A stretch of 64,000 bases of DNA from Saturnia japonica (Eukaryota; Arthropoda; Insecta; Lepidoptera; Saturniidae): assembly GCA_033032175.1 (NCBI GenBank), contig CM065312.1:2790001-2854000 (forward strand), read 5' to 3'. Numbering within the stretch: the first letter of the stretch is position 1; the number at the start of each line of letters is the position of its first letter. Positions 15,201 through 24,640 of the stretch are shown here, in pieces. A program made the translations under genes and the position numbers. The notes beneath the pieces were generated by a model. The model was given only the letters and a program-made list of their open reading frames with translations. It was not told the origin of the DNA and searched no databases.

Positions 15201-18200
15201 TTGTTTAATGGCCTAGTTTTAAAGAAAACTGTTTTTTTTTAGTAGTAGTAGTAATACTAGGAAGCCTTTGGTAGTAATGATCAGGTTTTCATTGAAGTGT
15301 AATGTTAAAAACTCAGAACGGATGAGTGTGGGAAGCTAAGTAAGAGTGCATCAATAAATCAATTTACCCAAAATGGTCTATACACCTCTAGTGGTGGAAA
15401 GTCAATATGAAGGGCTTAAAATCAAAAACACCACTATCCATCATATGTAAAAAGGCAAAACAAGAAATATTTATTTCTGTGCCATTTTATTAATAAAGTG
15501 ATTATCAGTGGCTGGTCCCATAAAAATATTAAGTGCTTAAATCACAGATTATTAAAAACTAAGTAAGTATATGAAATGTTTTACTACATTTGACTACTTT
15601 TGAAATTGTTAATCTTTAACTGTAACCTAAATTAAGCAAAATCACCACAAACCACTCTTGTAAAAAATTACCATTGATATTTTAACACATTTAAAAGTTA
15701 CATTAGGAATAATATTATATCAACTGATTTCTTTAATAAATAAATAATAATAATAATAATAATGGATAGCCATTAAATATATGATGTTCATATAGTAAGT
15801 AATATAGGCATGAAGAAAGAGAAACCGACTAAGAAAAACAGAAAAATTATTCTAAGGTAGATCTCAAAACAATGCCACCATTTTGTTATTTACATGACCT
15901 ACATTACCGCCACAACATTTTTTATCTTGCAGAAGTAAGGTCTGTGATGCATGCATATTTTATGAATTGAAATTATATCACAAAACACTCACGTTTCTGG
16001 ATAGCATTCATCAAAAAGTATCGCATCCGTTTGATTGCATCGACGCAACACGTAATCCCTGGCTGTAGCTAAACGTTTCGAAGTATTCTGTACTTCTAAA
16101 ACAGAGACATCGGGTTCCGCATCAGCAACAGATAATTTTGATAGTTCGACAATCGTATCATCACAATCGTCGCTCAAAAATCCTGGAAACACAAAACGCG
16201 TCACTAAACATGACACATACGAGGAAGTGTCACGAACTTTCCCCCATGCGTAATAACGCTTCGCAATCACGCCATTATAAAAAAAAAACATTCACCTACC
16301 AAATTGTTAAATAACTAACCTCTGTATTGCAGGGAAAGATGCATGCACTTGGCTTTCAACACTTTTGTAACAAAGACGTTGAAAAATGCTATTATCCCGT
16401 TACGGATAATGGCAGTCAATGAAACTCGTTCGTTTAAAACGCACAATATTACACTTAAATGTAACGTTTATTCAATGTTATCTAGTAATTAGTAAGTATA
16501 AAATTTCACAAGTGAACGTATTTCGATACAATATTACTAAATAAAAATAAAATAAAAATTATTTTCTCGGACAAAGACCACGCAGCGTCTTCTTCCGCAA
16601 AACGCACAGAACGACAGATAAAAATTTGGTAATATTGGTAGTTTTTAATTATTAATGTTGCCAGATGTCGAATAGTAAAATTGATTTTGGTAGCCAACAG
16701 TCATTCTTTTAATATAAAATTACCTTGCAGTTTTTGGCGGGATCACAAACTGCCATGTAGTAATTTTTTTAATTCATAAATTTATGTTGTTTGACACAAT
16801 ATTGCATATTATCGAAGTTTGGTTATTGTGCACAAGTGAAGTGGAACACGAACCATAAATTCTGAGATGCCAAAAACGTCGTATAAAGTTATTTATTTAT
16901 CTTTACTATATATATTATTAATATATAGTTACTCATTTAGTAATGGCTTAATGGTTTTCAATAAAGATAACTAGTTGGCAAGTTAAGAAAAAAATTACCT
17001 TTAAGATCATCATATAAGGCAGTAGTGTATAAACTAACTCGTGTAATATTTGGATCCTAGAAAAGAAAGAAATTCATTAAATATCCATAAATATATCTAT
17101 TAACAAAAAATATAAGTAGATACCGACTTTCATAAACTTGATTGTAGAACGGTTCGGTTTAGAAATGAAAGTACTTCTACGACTGTTGATTGATTCATTA
17201 TGTAGTGAACCTGAAATTAATGACTCTGTAACATTCCGTAAGCGATTATATAAATATTTTTTTTAATTGCGACATACCTGACATTACACTGAAACTTTGG
17301 ATGAAAGTGTCAATGTGGCTAACTTTTTTAAACATATATTTTTTAAATTTTGTACCAGCATCAAATTTGTAATAAAACTATTAAATAGTAAACAAATAGG
17401 TACCTTTAAAATCTTGCATTTCCATTGTACTTATAACACTTTGTCTATATTTCCTGCCTTTCATTTGCATAGGTTCATCTAATATTGATTGATTTAGTTT
17501 TTCAGCCATCATAGTCATTCTTCTGTAAATACTTAATGACCTTTCCCACTTTTTCCCCGGTTCTAAAACTATGCTTGGTTTAATATCTGCTACGACTATT
17601 GAAGATGTTGCTTGGTTTTCATTTAATACGGTTTTTCTTGACACATTTATGGATTCTAAAGAAAGTATTGTTGAACCTTTATTAGTTATACACTTTATGG
17701 AATTTATTGAATCACAATCATTCTCTTTTTGTTCATTACTAAAAGTTGCTTGAACTGTTTCTTGTTTGGAATTCAGAGTTTCTTTATTATTATTAATCTG
17801 TGCATTTATTTGTCCAACATTGCCAATTTTATCAGATACTTTTGTATATTTACTAGTGACTCTCTTACTTTTCTTTGTAATAATACATGAAGTGTTTACT
17901 CTAGATTGACTAGTATCAGTATCATCGGAATCAAGTACATTAGGTGGGAATGCATACAGAGATACTTTATTATTCTCATCAGTACTTGTAGAATTAATTT
18001 CCACAACTTTGTTTGAATCAACTTTATTCATCTCACTTAATAGTAATAATCTATTGTTCCTTGGATAAACACTACTAAGTTTCTCAGAAGCACTATCACT
18101 TGAAATAATTTCAATTGTATCATCACCATTCTTGCTATTATTATGTCGCCCGGCAGATTCAGAAATACTTTTTGATTTTATAACCCTCCTTATCCTACTT

Positions 18201-20997
18201 ATTCTAGAGCTCCTCTTTCTTGTACGTTTTCTTATTGCACATTGTGAATAGTTTTTAAATGATAATCTGTTATTTGATGCCATAGTATACATCATACTTG
18301 TATCATCTGTGCTATCATTGTCATAATAGTTTGTTTCATCAGAATTAGTACTAATAGTTATTTCTGTATTTGAATTTTCTTTTAGAGATATCCTCTTTTC
18401 TCTATTGTTGAGTAAAGTTGAAATTTCGTTATTTGAGTTTATATTAATGAAATCCTCTGTATTTACTTTACTTACATTAAAGAAGATGGTTTTATTGTCT
18501 GGCAAATTATTACATATAATTTGGTCCAATTCCATGCTGCCGCTATAACTTTTGTATTCAAAATCTGATATTATAGAATGACTATTTGTCTTAGTTCTTT
18601 TTCTAGTTGTAACAAAGTTTATGTATCTTTCTTCTTCATTGGCACTCTTTATTTGTTCATCACTTGATGAGATGTCATCATTCTCCATAATTGAGGATTT
18701 GGTAGCATCATTTGTAGAACTTGCTTCACTAATGGATTCAATGCTGTAATCTTCCGATGTAGTAGTTTTATTTTGAAAACTTTTAAATTCGTTACTGTTT
18801 TCCTCTTTTAAATTATTGCTATTTTCATCATTTTGAGATATGTCACAAGATTTATTAGCCTGATTTATAGAACATTTTTCACTCTCGGATTCAATACTAT
18901 GATCTTGAGATGTAGTAGTTTTAGTTTGAGAAATCTTAAATTCGTTAATGTCTTTATCAGTTAAATTACTAGAATTTTTGTCATTCTGAGATATGTCCAT
19001 CCTTTTTTTATAGTTTCTAAAGAATATAGAATCATTTATTCGCTCAAGTATAACTATGGGTTCCCTAAAAACTGATTTATTAACTTTTTGAAGAGATTCA
19101 TTATTATTACTTGTGTTAAACAAGGTTTGCCTTTCTAAATGTCTACAATAATTTTCTTTTTCTTCTGCAAGTGATATGTTTAATAGAATTCTGTCTTGAG
19201 ATCGACTGTTTATCATATTAGCTTCAGTTTTACCCTTACTCTTTTGCATTATTGTCTCATCATTATTAATATCTTCATCTACAAAATGTATGCTATTTTG
19301 AGAAATTTCTGGACCCTTTGAATCATAAACACATAGTTCGTTTGCATTTTGTAATATTCCTTTTCCATCATTTGCTTCTATTGCATTAATGAAATGATTA
19401 TTAAAATGTTTGGAAAAGCCAAGAAATGGTTCATTATCTGTAGTATGCAAAGAACTCACTTCAGTAGAACTGTTAACTTGAATGTACTTCATTAAATTAT
19501 CATTTTCTTTGTTCTCGTCTTTATCTAAATGAAATATGTGTGCTTTGGAATTTCCTTGTACATTAGATAATGATGAGAAACTAGTTTCTCTCAAATTTGC
19601 ACTATCATTAGATGAATGTTTTATAGGTTTGTGTAACTCTGGTTCTGTGTCTTTATTACCTTCAATATGAATTTCACTGTTGTTATGAATAATGCTTTTC
19701 CCAGTAATAGCACTGACATTGGAACTACTGTCATGACTTTTAAGTATTGGTGAAAATTTATAAATAGATTGACTGCTATAGTTTTTTTTAAATGGGGTAC
19801 TGGACAATGGGGTATGTTGCAAAATAGGTGATTGAATATTATCAGTTAGTGTTACTCTAGTTAAGCTAAATTTCCTGAAAGAATCATTAACAACATTTTG
19901 CTTAATGTTACTTAGTCCTGGTATTTTAAGAACTATGTTGTTGATGGATTCATCTGCAAGACGGTTATTTATTTTAGCTTCTCTTTCAACTAATAATTTA
20001 TGTTTCCTAATATCTGTTTTATTGTGAGACACATCTGAAAGTTCTCCTGAGTTTTCTTTTCCTGAATCTGAAATAATTAAATTCCATTGTGATTTTATAA
20101 AGTGATATTTATGTAAATGCTATTTTCAAGTCAAAAGGGATAATTCATGTAAAATTAATCATTGAATGTTTTAAAATAAAATAATACAACTTGTGCATAC
20201 CTGTGAAATACTTCTGTAGTCTAAATATAAGTAATTTTATAATTAGAGTCATATAATATGTTTATTTTATATCCATAAGTTCATTTTTAAGACATCTGCA
20301 GATATATTATTTGTTTCATAATAATATAGATAACATACCTGTGTCACTGTTTGAATAATTAATTATTTTTGGATTTTTCGTTTTTGTCTGCCTATTGTAT
20401 AATTTATGCTCTCTGAAATATTCAATAAAAATATAATAATATACAAAGATAACAAAGAAATAATACTTTAAAGTGTAGCACTTACAATTAGATTAACTAT
20501 TTATTGATATTATATGATTAATGAAAGACCAACATTGAAATAAAAATTGTGAATTTGAGTAAAAATGTTATGAATACTGTGAACAATCTCAAATATCATA
20601 TTTACCTTTTAGGTTGCACATTCTTAAACAAATTATTTTCATTGGATTCTACGTCTGCTTGGGTATTTAGCGAAGAATTCAGAAGGGCATCAAAAGGATC
20701 AAATGCTTTATTGACTCGCATAGATTTATCAGGAGTCAAATAGGCGGACGGCGCTGGTGAATCTTTGCTCATCGCATTAGCGTTATTTACAATTCTTTTA
20801 GTATATTTCTTTTTATGTAAATTCTTCGAAGCCACCACATATTGATTCGAGCTAACATAAGATAATTCTCGTTTAGTTTGTTTTAAATTTTGTATATAAA
20901 ACGCATCGAAAACAGAACCTTTGTCGTTTAGGTTCAGTATATCTTTGTGATCTAAAGCTCCTGCCACATCTCTTTTAGACCTGTAAGTTCGCTTCAT
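93..20997 (-). CDS. Haspin: Serine/threonine-protein kinase haspin, whole gene (12 coding exons)
   Basis: Haspin is the nuclear atypical kinase that phosphorylates histone H3 at Thr3 in mitosis and recruits the chromosomal passenger complex to centromeres. Coding exons from high to low coordinate: 20606-20997, 20339-20412, 17404-20067, 17124-17210 (end uncertain), 16999-17056, 15993-16182, 12926-13102, 11871-11988, 5070-5282, 2881-2976, 753-970, 93-294. All other junctions have GT-AG sites and matching phase. The product is about 1,494 residues. The kinase domain takes up the last ~350 residues and shows the glycine loop GEGVYGEVF, the lysine in VMKIVPI, the helix-C region EIISEIVIAMELSAL, the catalytic loop EHRDLHWGNVL, the haspin-type IIDYSLSR in place of DFG, and GDYQFEVYRLM. 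All residues expected for activity are present, so the gene looks functional. The start is the first ATG of the most upstream exon that joins in frame; the true 5' UTR is not visible. The 883-codon uninterrupted frame in exon 3 supports a real gene. Confidence 0.95.
753..970 (-). CDS. Haspin: Haspin exon 11: metal-binding segment
   Basis: 218 bp, starting in phase 0 and leaving two bases. It contains CGVSATIIDYSLSRI, the haspin equivalent of the DFG segment (the family has DYT/DYS), and DAVGDYQFEVYRLMRDK. Haspins lack the usual activation segment and APE motif, consistent with this short region. Donor GG then GTTAGT. Confidence 0.95.
971..2600. other. Haspin intron 10 interior, no gene seen
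   Basis: AT-rich intron between exons 11 and 10. It has a C-run at 1120-1130 and unremarkable AT sequence, with no coding region I can support. The right part of the intron holds the tRNA-like SINE listed separately. Confidence 0.6.
2608..2695 (+). repeat. tRNA-derived SINE-like repeat
   Basis: It has a pol III box A match (TAGCCTAGTGG) and, about 35 bases on, a box B match (GGGTTCGATTTCC) with a T-arm-like surround. It lies inside a haspin intron on the opposite strand to the gene. There is no good acceptor stem, so I call it a SINE head, not a working tRNA gene. Confidence 0.55.
2881..2976 (-). CDS. Haspin: Haspin exon 10: catalytic loop
   Basis: 96 bp, 32 codons in phase 0. It encodes VAFGLAVGEEAYQFEHRDLH and then WGNVLISPTDQK. 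HRDLHWGN is the catalytic loop, with Asp as the proton acceptor and Asn as the metal ligand. Acceptor TTTTGCAG and donor AAG then GTAACT. Confidence 0.97.
3145..3345 (+). repeat. Interspersed repeat family A, copy 1
   Basis: It shares several words with 28800-29000 (TTCTTTGTTTATGAAC, GATTTAGATGATTC, GTGGTCCCATTTTA, AATCATT) and, inverted, with 27780-27930. Family unknown; probably a decayed retroelement tail. Confidence 0.6.
3346..5069. other. Haspin intron 9 interior, no gene seen
   Basis: AT-rich sequence with several poly(A) runs. The open frames here are short and low in complexity. Nothing coding is supported. Confidence 0.6.
5070..5282 (-). CDS. Haspin: Haspin exon 9: hinge and upper C-lobe
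   Basis: 213 bp, exactly 71 codons in phase 0 at both ends. It encodes VLAVRCVYGNYPSRLLDLWD, then PVDQQYLVLELANAGLDLE, which matches the hinge region of haspin kinases, and ends AHALFLQ. A three-copy minisatellite begins only a few bases upstream of its acceptor. Confidence 0.95.
5287..5552. repeat. Three-copy minisatellite (~83 bp units) next to haspin exon 9
   Basis: Three head-to-tail units: about 5287-5371, 5372-5454 and 5455-5552. Each has CATAG(C/T/A)AAA(T)GATTATTTGCCC-like and CATTTCTCTGATA-like blocks followed by CCAAAGTAC. The repeat abuts the exon 9 splice acceptor, so the unit nearest the exon probably supplies the branch point. The third unit is the most diverged. Confidence 0.85.
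5560..7230. other. Haspin intron 8, left part, no gene seen
   Basis: AT-rich DNA with short dispersed motifs only. GATGTCGCTACAG near 6600 resembles the terminus of the LTR family at 24.9 and 29.6 kb but is too short to call. No coding potential seen. Confidence 0.5.
7234..7830 (+). repeat. Old interspersed repeat (GTCCGCGGCTCCGC head)
   Basis: It begins TGTGTCCGCGGCTCCGCACG and ends near ATAAACAGACAATG, with repeated phrases such as CAAAATTTTATCA(A/G)AATCG in the middle. The layout resembles 34380-34800, which starts with CCCGCGGCTTCGCTCACG and ends CAAACAGACAGACAAA. This head and tail pattern is widespread in insect genomes, probably as LINE or Helitron remnants. Superfamily not resolved. 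Confidence 0.5.
7831..9760. other. Haspin intron 8, central part, no gene seen
   Basis: AT-rich. A phrase at 8165-8215 (TTCTTCTGTAGGGTGAAG) recurs at 26130-26150, marking a shared repeat. Otherwise nothing recognisable. Confidence 0.45.
9768..9977. repeat. Tandem duplication, two ~100-bp units
   Basis: Unit 1 at about 9768-9868 and unit 2 at about 9883-9977 share GATC(C/G)CGA(A/G)AC, GCCACTGTGAAGATGTTTATT and GGTGGTCGTGA with scattered differences. A local head-to-tail duplication inside a haspin intron. Confidence 0.75.
10488..10740 (+). repeat. Helitron-like or related repeat relic
   Basis: It contains ATCTAATGCTTATTATAAATG, GCGAAAGTATGCTTGTTTGA, AACGGCTCTAACGATT and TTGAAATTTTG in the order seen in lepidopteran Helitron-related repeats (compare 25451-25710). 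No protein coding. Diverged. Confidence 0.4.
10741..11870. other. Haspin intron 8, right part, no gene seen
   Basis: Sequence between the Helitron-like relic and exon 8. No open frame, repeat array or RNA gene that I can support. Confidence 0.5.
11871..11988 (-). CDS. Haspin: Haspin exon 8: kinase N-lobe
   Basis: 118 bp, fitting 1+117. It encodes ELSALRTPIADIEHHIDEG and runs to NATDVFNE, continuing from helix C into the haspin-specific insertion in the N-lobe. Donor GAG then GTAAGT. The next exon is 6.6 kb away. Confidence 0.92.
12926..13102 (-). CDS. Haspin: Haspin exon 7: ATP-binding loop
   Basis: 177 bp, fitting 1+174+2. It encodes VLKNCHKIGEGVYGEVFLW with the glycine-rich loop, the ATP-anchoring lysine in QVMKIVPI, and the start of helix C (KDFHEIISEIVIA). 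Acceptor CCTCACAG and donor GTAAGT flank it. Confidence 0.95.
13224..13681. mobile_element. hAT-like MITE in haspin intron 6
   Basis: Left end CGGATGTAACGATACCGATA and right end (reverse complement) AGGGATGTAACGAAATAAGG form imperfect terminal inverted repeats with the GGATGTAACG core. The subterminal parts are also inverted (ATACCGATACGATAT against ATAAGATACCGATTATTG). There is no transposase, so it is non-autonomous. Class inferred from the terminal motif, shared with the element at 29717-29991. Confidence 0.65.
14398..14480 (+). repeat. tRNA-like SINE head with long hairpin
   Basis: Box A-like TGGCCCAGTAGT and box B-like GGGTTCGATCTCC are present. A 9-bp perfect inverted repeat (CCTCATGGC and GCCATGAGG) encloses an inner partial palindrome (AGTAGTAG and CCTACTATT), so the first half would fold as one long hairpin, not as D and anticodon arms. 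It lies in a haspin intron on the strand opposite the gene. Confidence 0.55.
14481..15985. other. Haspin intron 6 remainder, no gene seen
   Basis: AT-rich intron with a short (AAT)n run near 15743-15763. No coding or RNA gene evidence. Confidence 0.55.
15993..16182 (-). CDS. Haspin: Haspin exon 6, linker into the kinase domain
   Basis: 190 bp, fitting 2+186+2. It begins after GTGTTTCCAG and encodes an acidic linker (FLSDDCDDTIVELSKL) and a segment ending DAILFDECYPE, just before the kinase glycine loop. Donor AAAC then GTGAGT. The split ACT codon joins precisely to exon 7. Confidence 0.9.
16734..16992 (+). repeat. GGCGGGATC SINE-like family, copy 1 (old)
   Basis: A diverged copy of the family best seen at 51723-52058: head GGCGGGATC, middle GGTTATTGTGCACAAGTGA, tail AACTAGTTGGCAAGTTAAGAA. 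Its 3' end reaches the GTAATT donor of haspin exon 5, so the first bases of that intron are essentially the repeat's tail. Confidence 0.7.
16999..17210 (-). CDS. Haspin: Haspin exons 4-5 (junction uncertain)
   Basis: Exon 4 (17124-17210) follows a good acceptor (TTAATTTCAG) and continues the exon 3 frame as SLHNESINSRRSTFISK and onward. Exon 5 (16999-17056) follows a strong pyrimidine tract and acceptor (TTTCTTTTCTAG) and ends with a donor (G then GTAATT). Exon 5 is open in frame 0 (DPNITRVSLYTTALYDDLK), and its end phase fits exon 6. The best donor of exon 4 (G then GTATCT) would, however, put exon 5 into a frame with a TAG. Reading continues only if exon 4 uses a weaker donor four bases earlier (AAA then GTCGGT), or exon 5 uses an acceptor further in (after CACGAG). 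Transcripts would settle it. Confidence 0.65.
17404..20997 (-). CDS. Haspin: Haspin exons 1-3: long N-terminal region
   Basis: Exon 1 (20606-20997, 392 bp) starts at ATG 20997 and leaves two bases. Exon 2 (20339-20412, 74 bp) fits 1+72+1. Exon 3 (17404-20067, 2664 bp) is one open frame of about 887 codons. The encoded region, residues 1 to about 1043, is rich in Ser, Asn, Lys, Asp and Glu with no folded domain I can recognise. Two neighbouring segments repeat a theme (ISQNDKNSSNLTDKDINEFK and ISQNDENSNNLKEENSNEFK, each followed by a TTTS(Q/E)D(H/Y)SIES-like run), which suggests an internal duplication of about 60-70 residues. A basic stretch (RKRTRKRSSRISRIRRV) could be a nuclear localisation signal. 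The end of exon 3 (PGKKWERSLSIYRRM) is basic. Known haspins have similarly long, fast-evolving N-termini. Confidence 0.9.
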
Positions 20998-21284
20998 AGT
21001 AATAATGCATTTAAAAACTTTAGTGTTCTTGTAAATAACGTTTCATCAGACAGTACAATGTAAATTGTATCAATATCCCAACAACAATAACCCAAACATG
21101 AAACAACTTCAAACTACGTCAAATAAGAAACTGTCAACTGTCAAGTGTTAAAGTCAAGCCGGGCAACTTATTTGTCTCTGGGCTGGGCTAACTTGACGTG
21201 GCCGCGTGGGTGTTGTATTCTCGTTGGATTTAAAACTATTTTAATATTATCTGATAAGCTGGGAGTTTTTCACGGAATAATGTA
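20998..21284 (-). promoter_or_regulatory. Region upstream of haspin (5' UTR and promoter expected)
   Basis: The first 290 bases upstream of the haspin ATG before repeats begin. No TATA box at a convincing spacing was seen. Placed by position only; the transcription start is unknown. Confidence 0.3.
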
Positions 21285-21617
21285 TTTTTTGGTTTTTTTG
21301 GCGGGATCTTGAAGTGACATGTTGTGGTTGTTATTTTTAATTCATTTACTTAGGTTTTTGACCCTATATTATGTACTAATGGTGGCGTTTTGCCTGATAT
21401 AGTTTGGTTTTGTGCATGTGAGGTGGATTATAAATATAAGCTGAAAGCATTCATTCCGAGATCCTACAAAAATTCCCTAGAAAGTTCTAACAAGGGAGCC
21501 ACCATCTTGTTAGGCTACTGAGTCGTCATAACACTTGACAATATAATTCACTCGACAATGGCAGTAATGGTCTTCATTAAAGAGGACCGGTTGCCAAGTT
21601 AGGAAGAGGAAGAAGAA
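21285..21617 (+). repeat. GGCGGGATC SINE-like family, copy 2
   Basis: Near full-length copy: head GGCGGGATCTTGAAGTGACA, middle TTTTTGACCCTATATTATGT, GGAGCCACCATCTTGTTAGG, then a tail ending in GAA-rich repeats. Flanking AATGTATT(T/C)TTTG on both sides looks like an imperfect 13-bp target duplication, typical of LINE-mobilised elements. Confidence 0.8.
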
Positions 21618-21639
21618 CAAGAATGTATTCTTTGTTCTG

Positions 21640-23058
21640 TGGAGTTTTTAGCGGGATCTTGAAGTGACATGTTGTAATTTTTATTTTTAATTCGTTTACT
21701 TTTTTTTTATGCAATACAGCTATGCGCTTGGTTTCGATCTTACCTGATGGAAAGTAAAGATGAGGCCGACGATGTATCGCGCTTACCTTATTAAATGCCT
21801 ATTCACTCTTCGCTTGGAGACTCCCAAGTTATAGGTGGATGGAAAAACAGACGACGGGAGTGAATTCCACTCCTTTGCCGTTCGCATAATGAACGACGAA
21901 ACATAACGCTTCGTGCGAATCAGGGGTATTTCCACGACATAAGGGTGGAATCCTTCACGGCGTCTAGTTGTTTTATGGTGGAATGGATTAGGCGGAATTA
22001 AATCGTACAATTCCTGTGCACACTCTCCAAAGTGCAACCTGTAAAACACTGAAAGGCGAGCTACCTTACGACGATGCTCTAGACTGAGCATTTTTGCCGT
22101 CATCAGTGCTTCATCGCCAATAAGTCGACGAGCTCGGCGCTTAATGGAATCAAGAGCGGCCAACTGATATTTGACTGATCCATCCCATAGGTGAAAGCAA
22201 TATTCTACACAGGAGAGTACCTGTGCTTAATACAAGCTAAGAAGCCGGTTCTGAGTGAAATACCACCTAACCTCGAAGAGGATCCACAATTTCGCCCAAA
22301 GTTGAGACCAGATGTTAGTTGGACCCCAAGGAGCTCATAGGTTGTCAACAACCTGAAGGGAAGCCCCCCGAAAAGTAGGAGTTATAAAAAAAGGACTCTG
22401 TTTAGCTGAGAACAGAAACGCCTGTGTTTTTTCAACATTAAACCTGACCAAGTTCGCATCACCCCAGTCGGATACGAACCTAAGGTTCAGATTCAAGTGT
22501 TCGACCACGGCCTCTCTCTCATTATGGACTTCCTGTAAATTAGCCTGCGGATTGAATAAGTACCTCTCAGTTACAGTGCTGTCATCTGAGTACCCAACGA
22601 TACCGGGTTTTAGTAGATCGTTGATGTGCTGCTGTTAGTGTCACTGAGAATACAGATCCCTGAGGAACTTCGGCATTTATAGCCTTGGGGTCAGACGAAC
22701 AGCCATCAACAACCTGCACTTGTATTGTCCGGTCCTTCAAAAAATCACTGGTCCAGGTTCGCAGGCGATCGGAGATTCCATAAGCCCGCATACCCGATAA
22801 CATAGATTTTTGACCCTATATTATGTAATATTAATGGCGTTTTGCGTGATATAGTTTGATTTTTGTGCATAAGTGACCTATATGAATATAAACTAAAAGC
22901 ATGCATTCTGGGATCCCACAAAAACTCAAGGGAGCCACCATCTTGTTAGGATACTGAAATCGACATAAGACAGGACACTATATTCACTTGATAATGGCAG
23001 TAATGGTCTTCATTAAAGAGGACTAGTTGCTAAGTTAGGAAGAAGAAGAAGAAGAACT
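21640..23058 (+). repeat. GGCGGGATC SINE-like family, copy 3, split by a LINE
   Basis: The head (21640-21703, AGCGGGATCTTGAAGTGACA through TTCGTTTACT) and the rest (22806-23058, TTTTTGACCCTATATTATGT through GAAGAAGAAGAAG) are the two halves of one copy. The 1.1 kb between them is the LINE listed next. Copies 2 and 3 are adjacent in tandem. Confidence 0.8.
21704..22805 (-). mobile_element. 5'-truncated non-LTR retrotransposon with broken RT C-terminus
   Basis: On the minus strand, broken frames give a reverse transcriptase segment (FLKDRTIQVQVVDG, VPQGSV) and, after frame changes, a GYSDDSTV active site in place of the usual YADD. A C-terminal piece at 21783-22163 follows ([35 protein letters not shown]), a signature common in lepidopteran LINEs of the jockey/CR1 group. 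The T-run on the plus strand at 21703-21711 is its poly(A) tail. The copy lacks the endonuclease and all of ORF1, so it is dead on arrival, and it carries further frameshifts. Confidence 0.8.
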
Positions 23059-23497
23059 GTTATGCTGGTTCTAGACAATCATTCAAAACTCGAATGACTC
23101 GAACTGATCGTCCAACCGTCTACTTATATGTAGAGGGGTGGTTCGGGCGCGTTGGCCGATTGACAGAAGTTTAATAGAATTAGTAAATCGACTACGAATC
23201 AAAGGAGTTCGAACGGGTTGACCTAACAAACCGACCCTCCAGTCTTCACATATCAGAGCGTGATAAATCATAAATGCATGGTTTATAAATCATGTAATTC
23301 TGTTTAACTAAATATTTTTTAGCAATTTTGTTCGATAATTGCAGAATCACTCAAAATTGATTGGAGTAATTTCTGCCTGTATACTTGTAAGGAGGATTGG
23401 AAAAGTATGAATTGTAGATACAGTCAAAAGCACACGAAGACTTTCATTGATAGCGCGAGTTTTACTTCTACGGCCGCGGCACGGAGCGCCGATTATA

Positions 23498-24640
23498 TTA
23501 GGTCCCTACATATGAAATTGGCGTTTTGTTGAACTGGTCACTTTGATCTCAAATATCTGGCGTCTGGTTAGAAATTCCAAATTCAAATTTATTCCAAATT
23601 TAGGCTTGTGTATTTGTGTTTCGAATTTAGTGATTCATTTGTTTTCGCACCATTTTATTTTTCTTTGACATCGTTCTTTTCACAAAATTGAAAATTTAAA
23701 ATATCGCCTTTTTTACGAATATAAGTTCTATTGTGACATCAGCGCTGCAGAATCAGCTCGAAAGATTAATGTGTATGGGAAAGCTAAGTACTGTAAAAGA
23801 TAACACGGTACGTTTTTGGTTCCAACGTTTTCGTTCTGGAAATTTTGACCAACGAAACTAACCCCGTGGATGGCCGGAGGCCCTAGTTGAAAATGAAGAA
23901 TCAAAGGTGATCGTTGAAGCGGATCATTCGCAAACCACATCAGAGTTAGCGGCAGGCTTCGGTGTGAGTGATAAAAAAAATTATTCACTTGAAACAAACA
24001 GGAAAAGTGAAAAAGCTCGAGAAATGTGTACCGCATGAATTGACTGAAGCGCGCCAACAAACACCTATTGAGTTCTGCATTACATTACTGTACTGTCACA
24101 ATAACGAGGGAATTTTGTATCTTATTGTTACTTGTGACGAAAAATCGATCCTTTACGACATTCGGAAACGCTCATCACAGTGGTTGAACCCAGCAGAAAC
24201 GGCCAAATCCTATCCTAAGCGAAAGTCGTCTCAGAAAAAGGTACTGGCGAGTGTTTGGTGGACCAGTGCTGTTGTCATACACTACAGCTTCGTAAGATCT
24301 GTCCAGACGATAACGGCAGGTTGTATTGTCAACAATTGCAAACCATGATGGAAAAGCTAGCCGTAAAACAACCGAGACTGGTCAATATCTCAAGCCCACT
24401 GCTGCTTCAGAACAACGCTAGACCCCATTCTTTACGACCGACGGTCGCTAAATTAGAGGAACTGCGGTTGGAATGTCTCCGAAACCCACCATATTCCCCG
24501 GACATTGCTCCAACAGATTACCACTTTATTCGGAATCTGGACAATTTCTTGCAAGGAAAATAAATTCAATTCCGATGAGGCTGTCCTAACTGCCTTCAAA
24601 GTATTATTGATTCTTGCTCCCACAATTTTTTCAGCAATGG
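23498..24640 (+). mobile_element. Dead mariner transposon (cecropia-type), 3' truncated
   Basis: The left terminal repeat TTAGGTCCCTACATATGAAA matches cecropia-type mariners. The transposase frame runs in pieces: an N-terminal helix-turn-helix region (23720-24000), VTCDEKSILYD with the first catalytic Asp, LLQNNARPHS where the second catalytic Asp of DNARPH has become Asn, and PDIAPTDYHF with the third. Frameshifts and stops break it, and the C-terminal ~25 codons and the right terminal repeat are missing, replaced by an LTR relic at 24641. Not able to transpose. Confidence 0.85.

Noticed and set aside
23728..24060. Minus-strand 110-codon frame
   Set aside because: Antisense of the mariner transposase relic, which has recognisable motifs on the plus strand.
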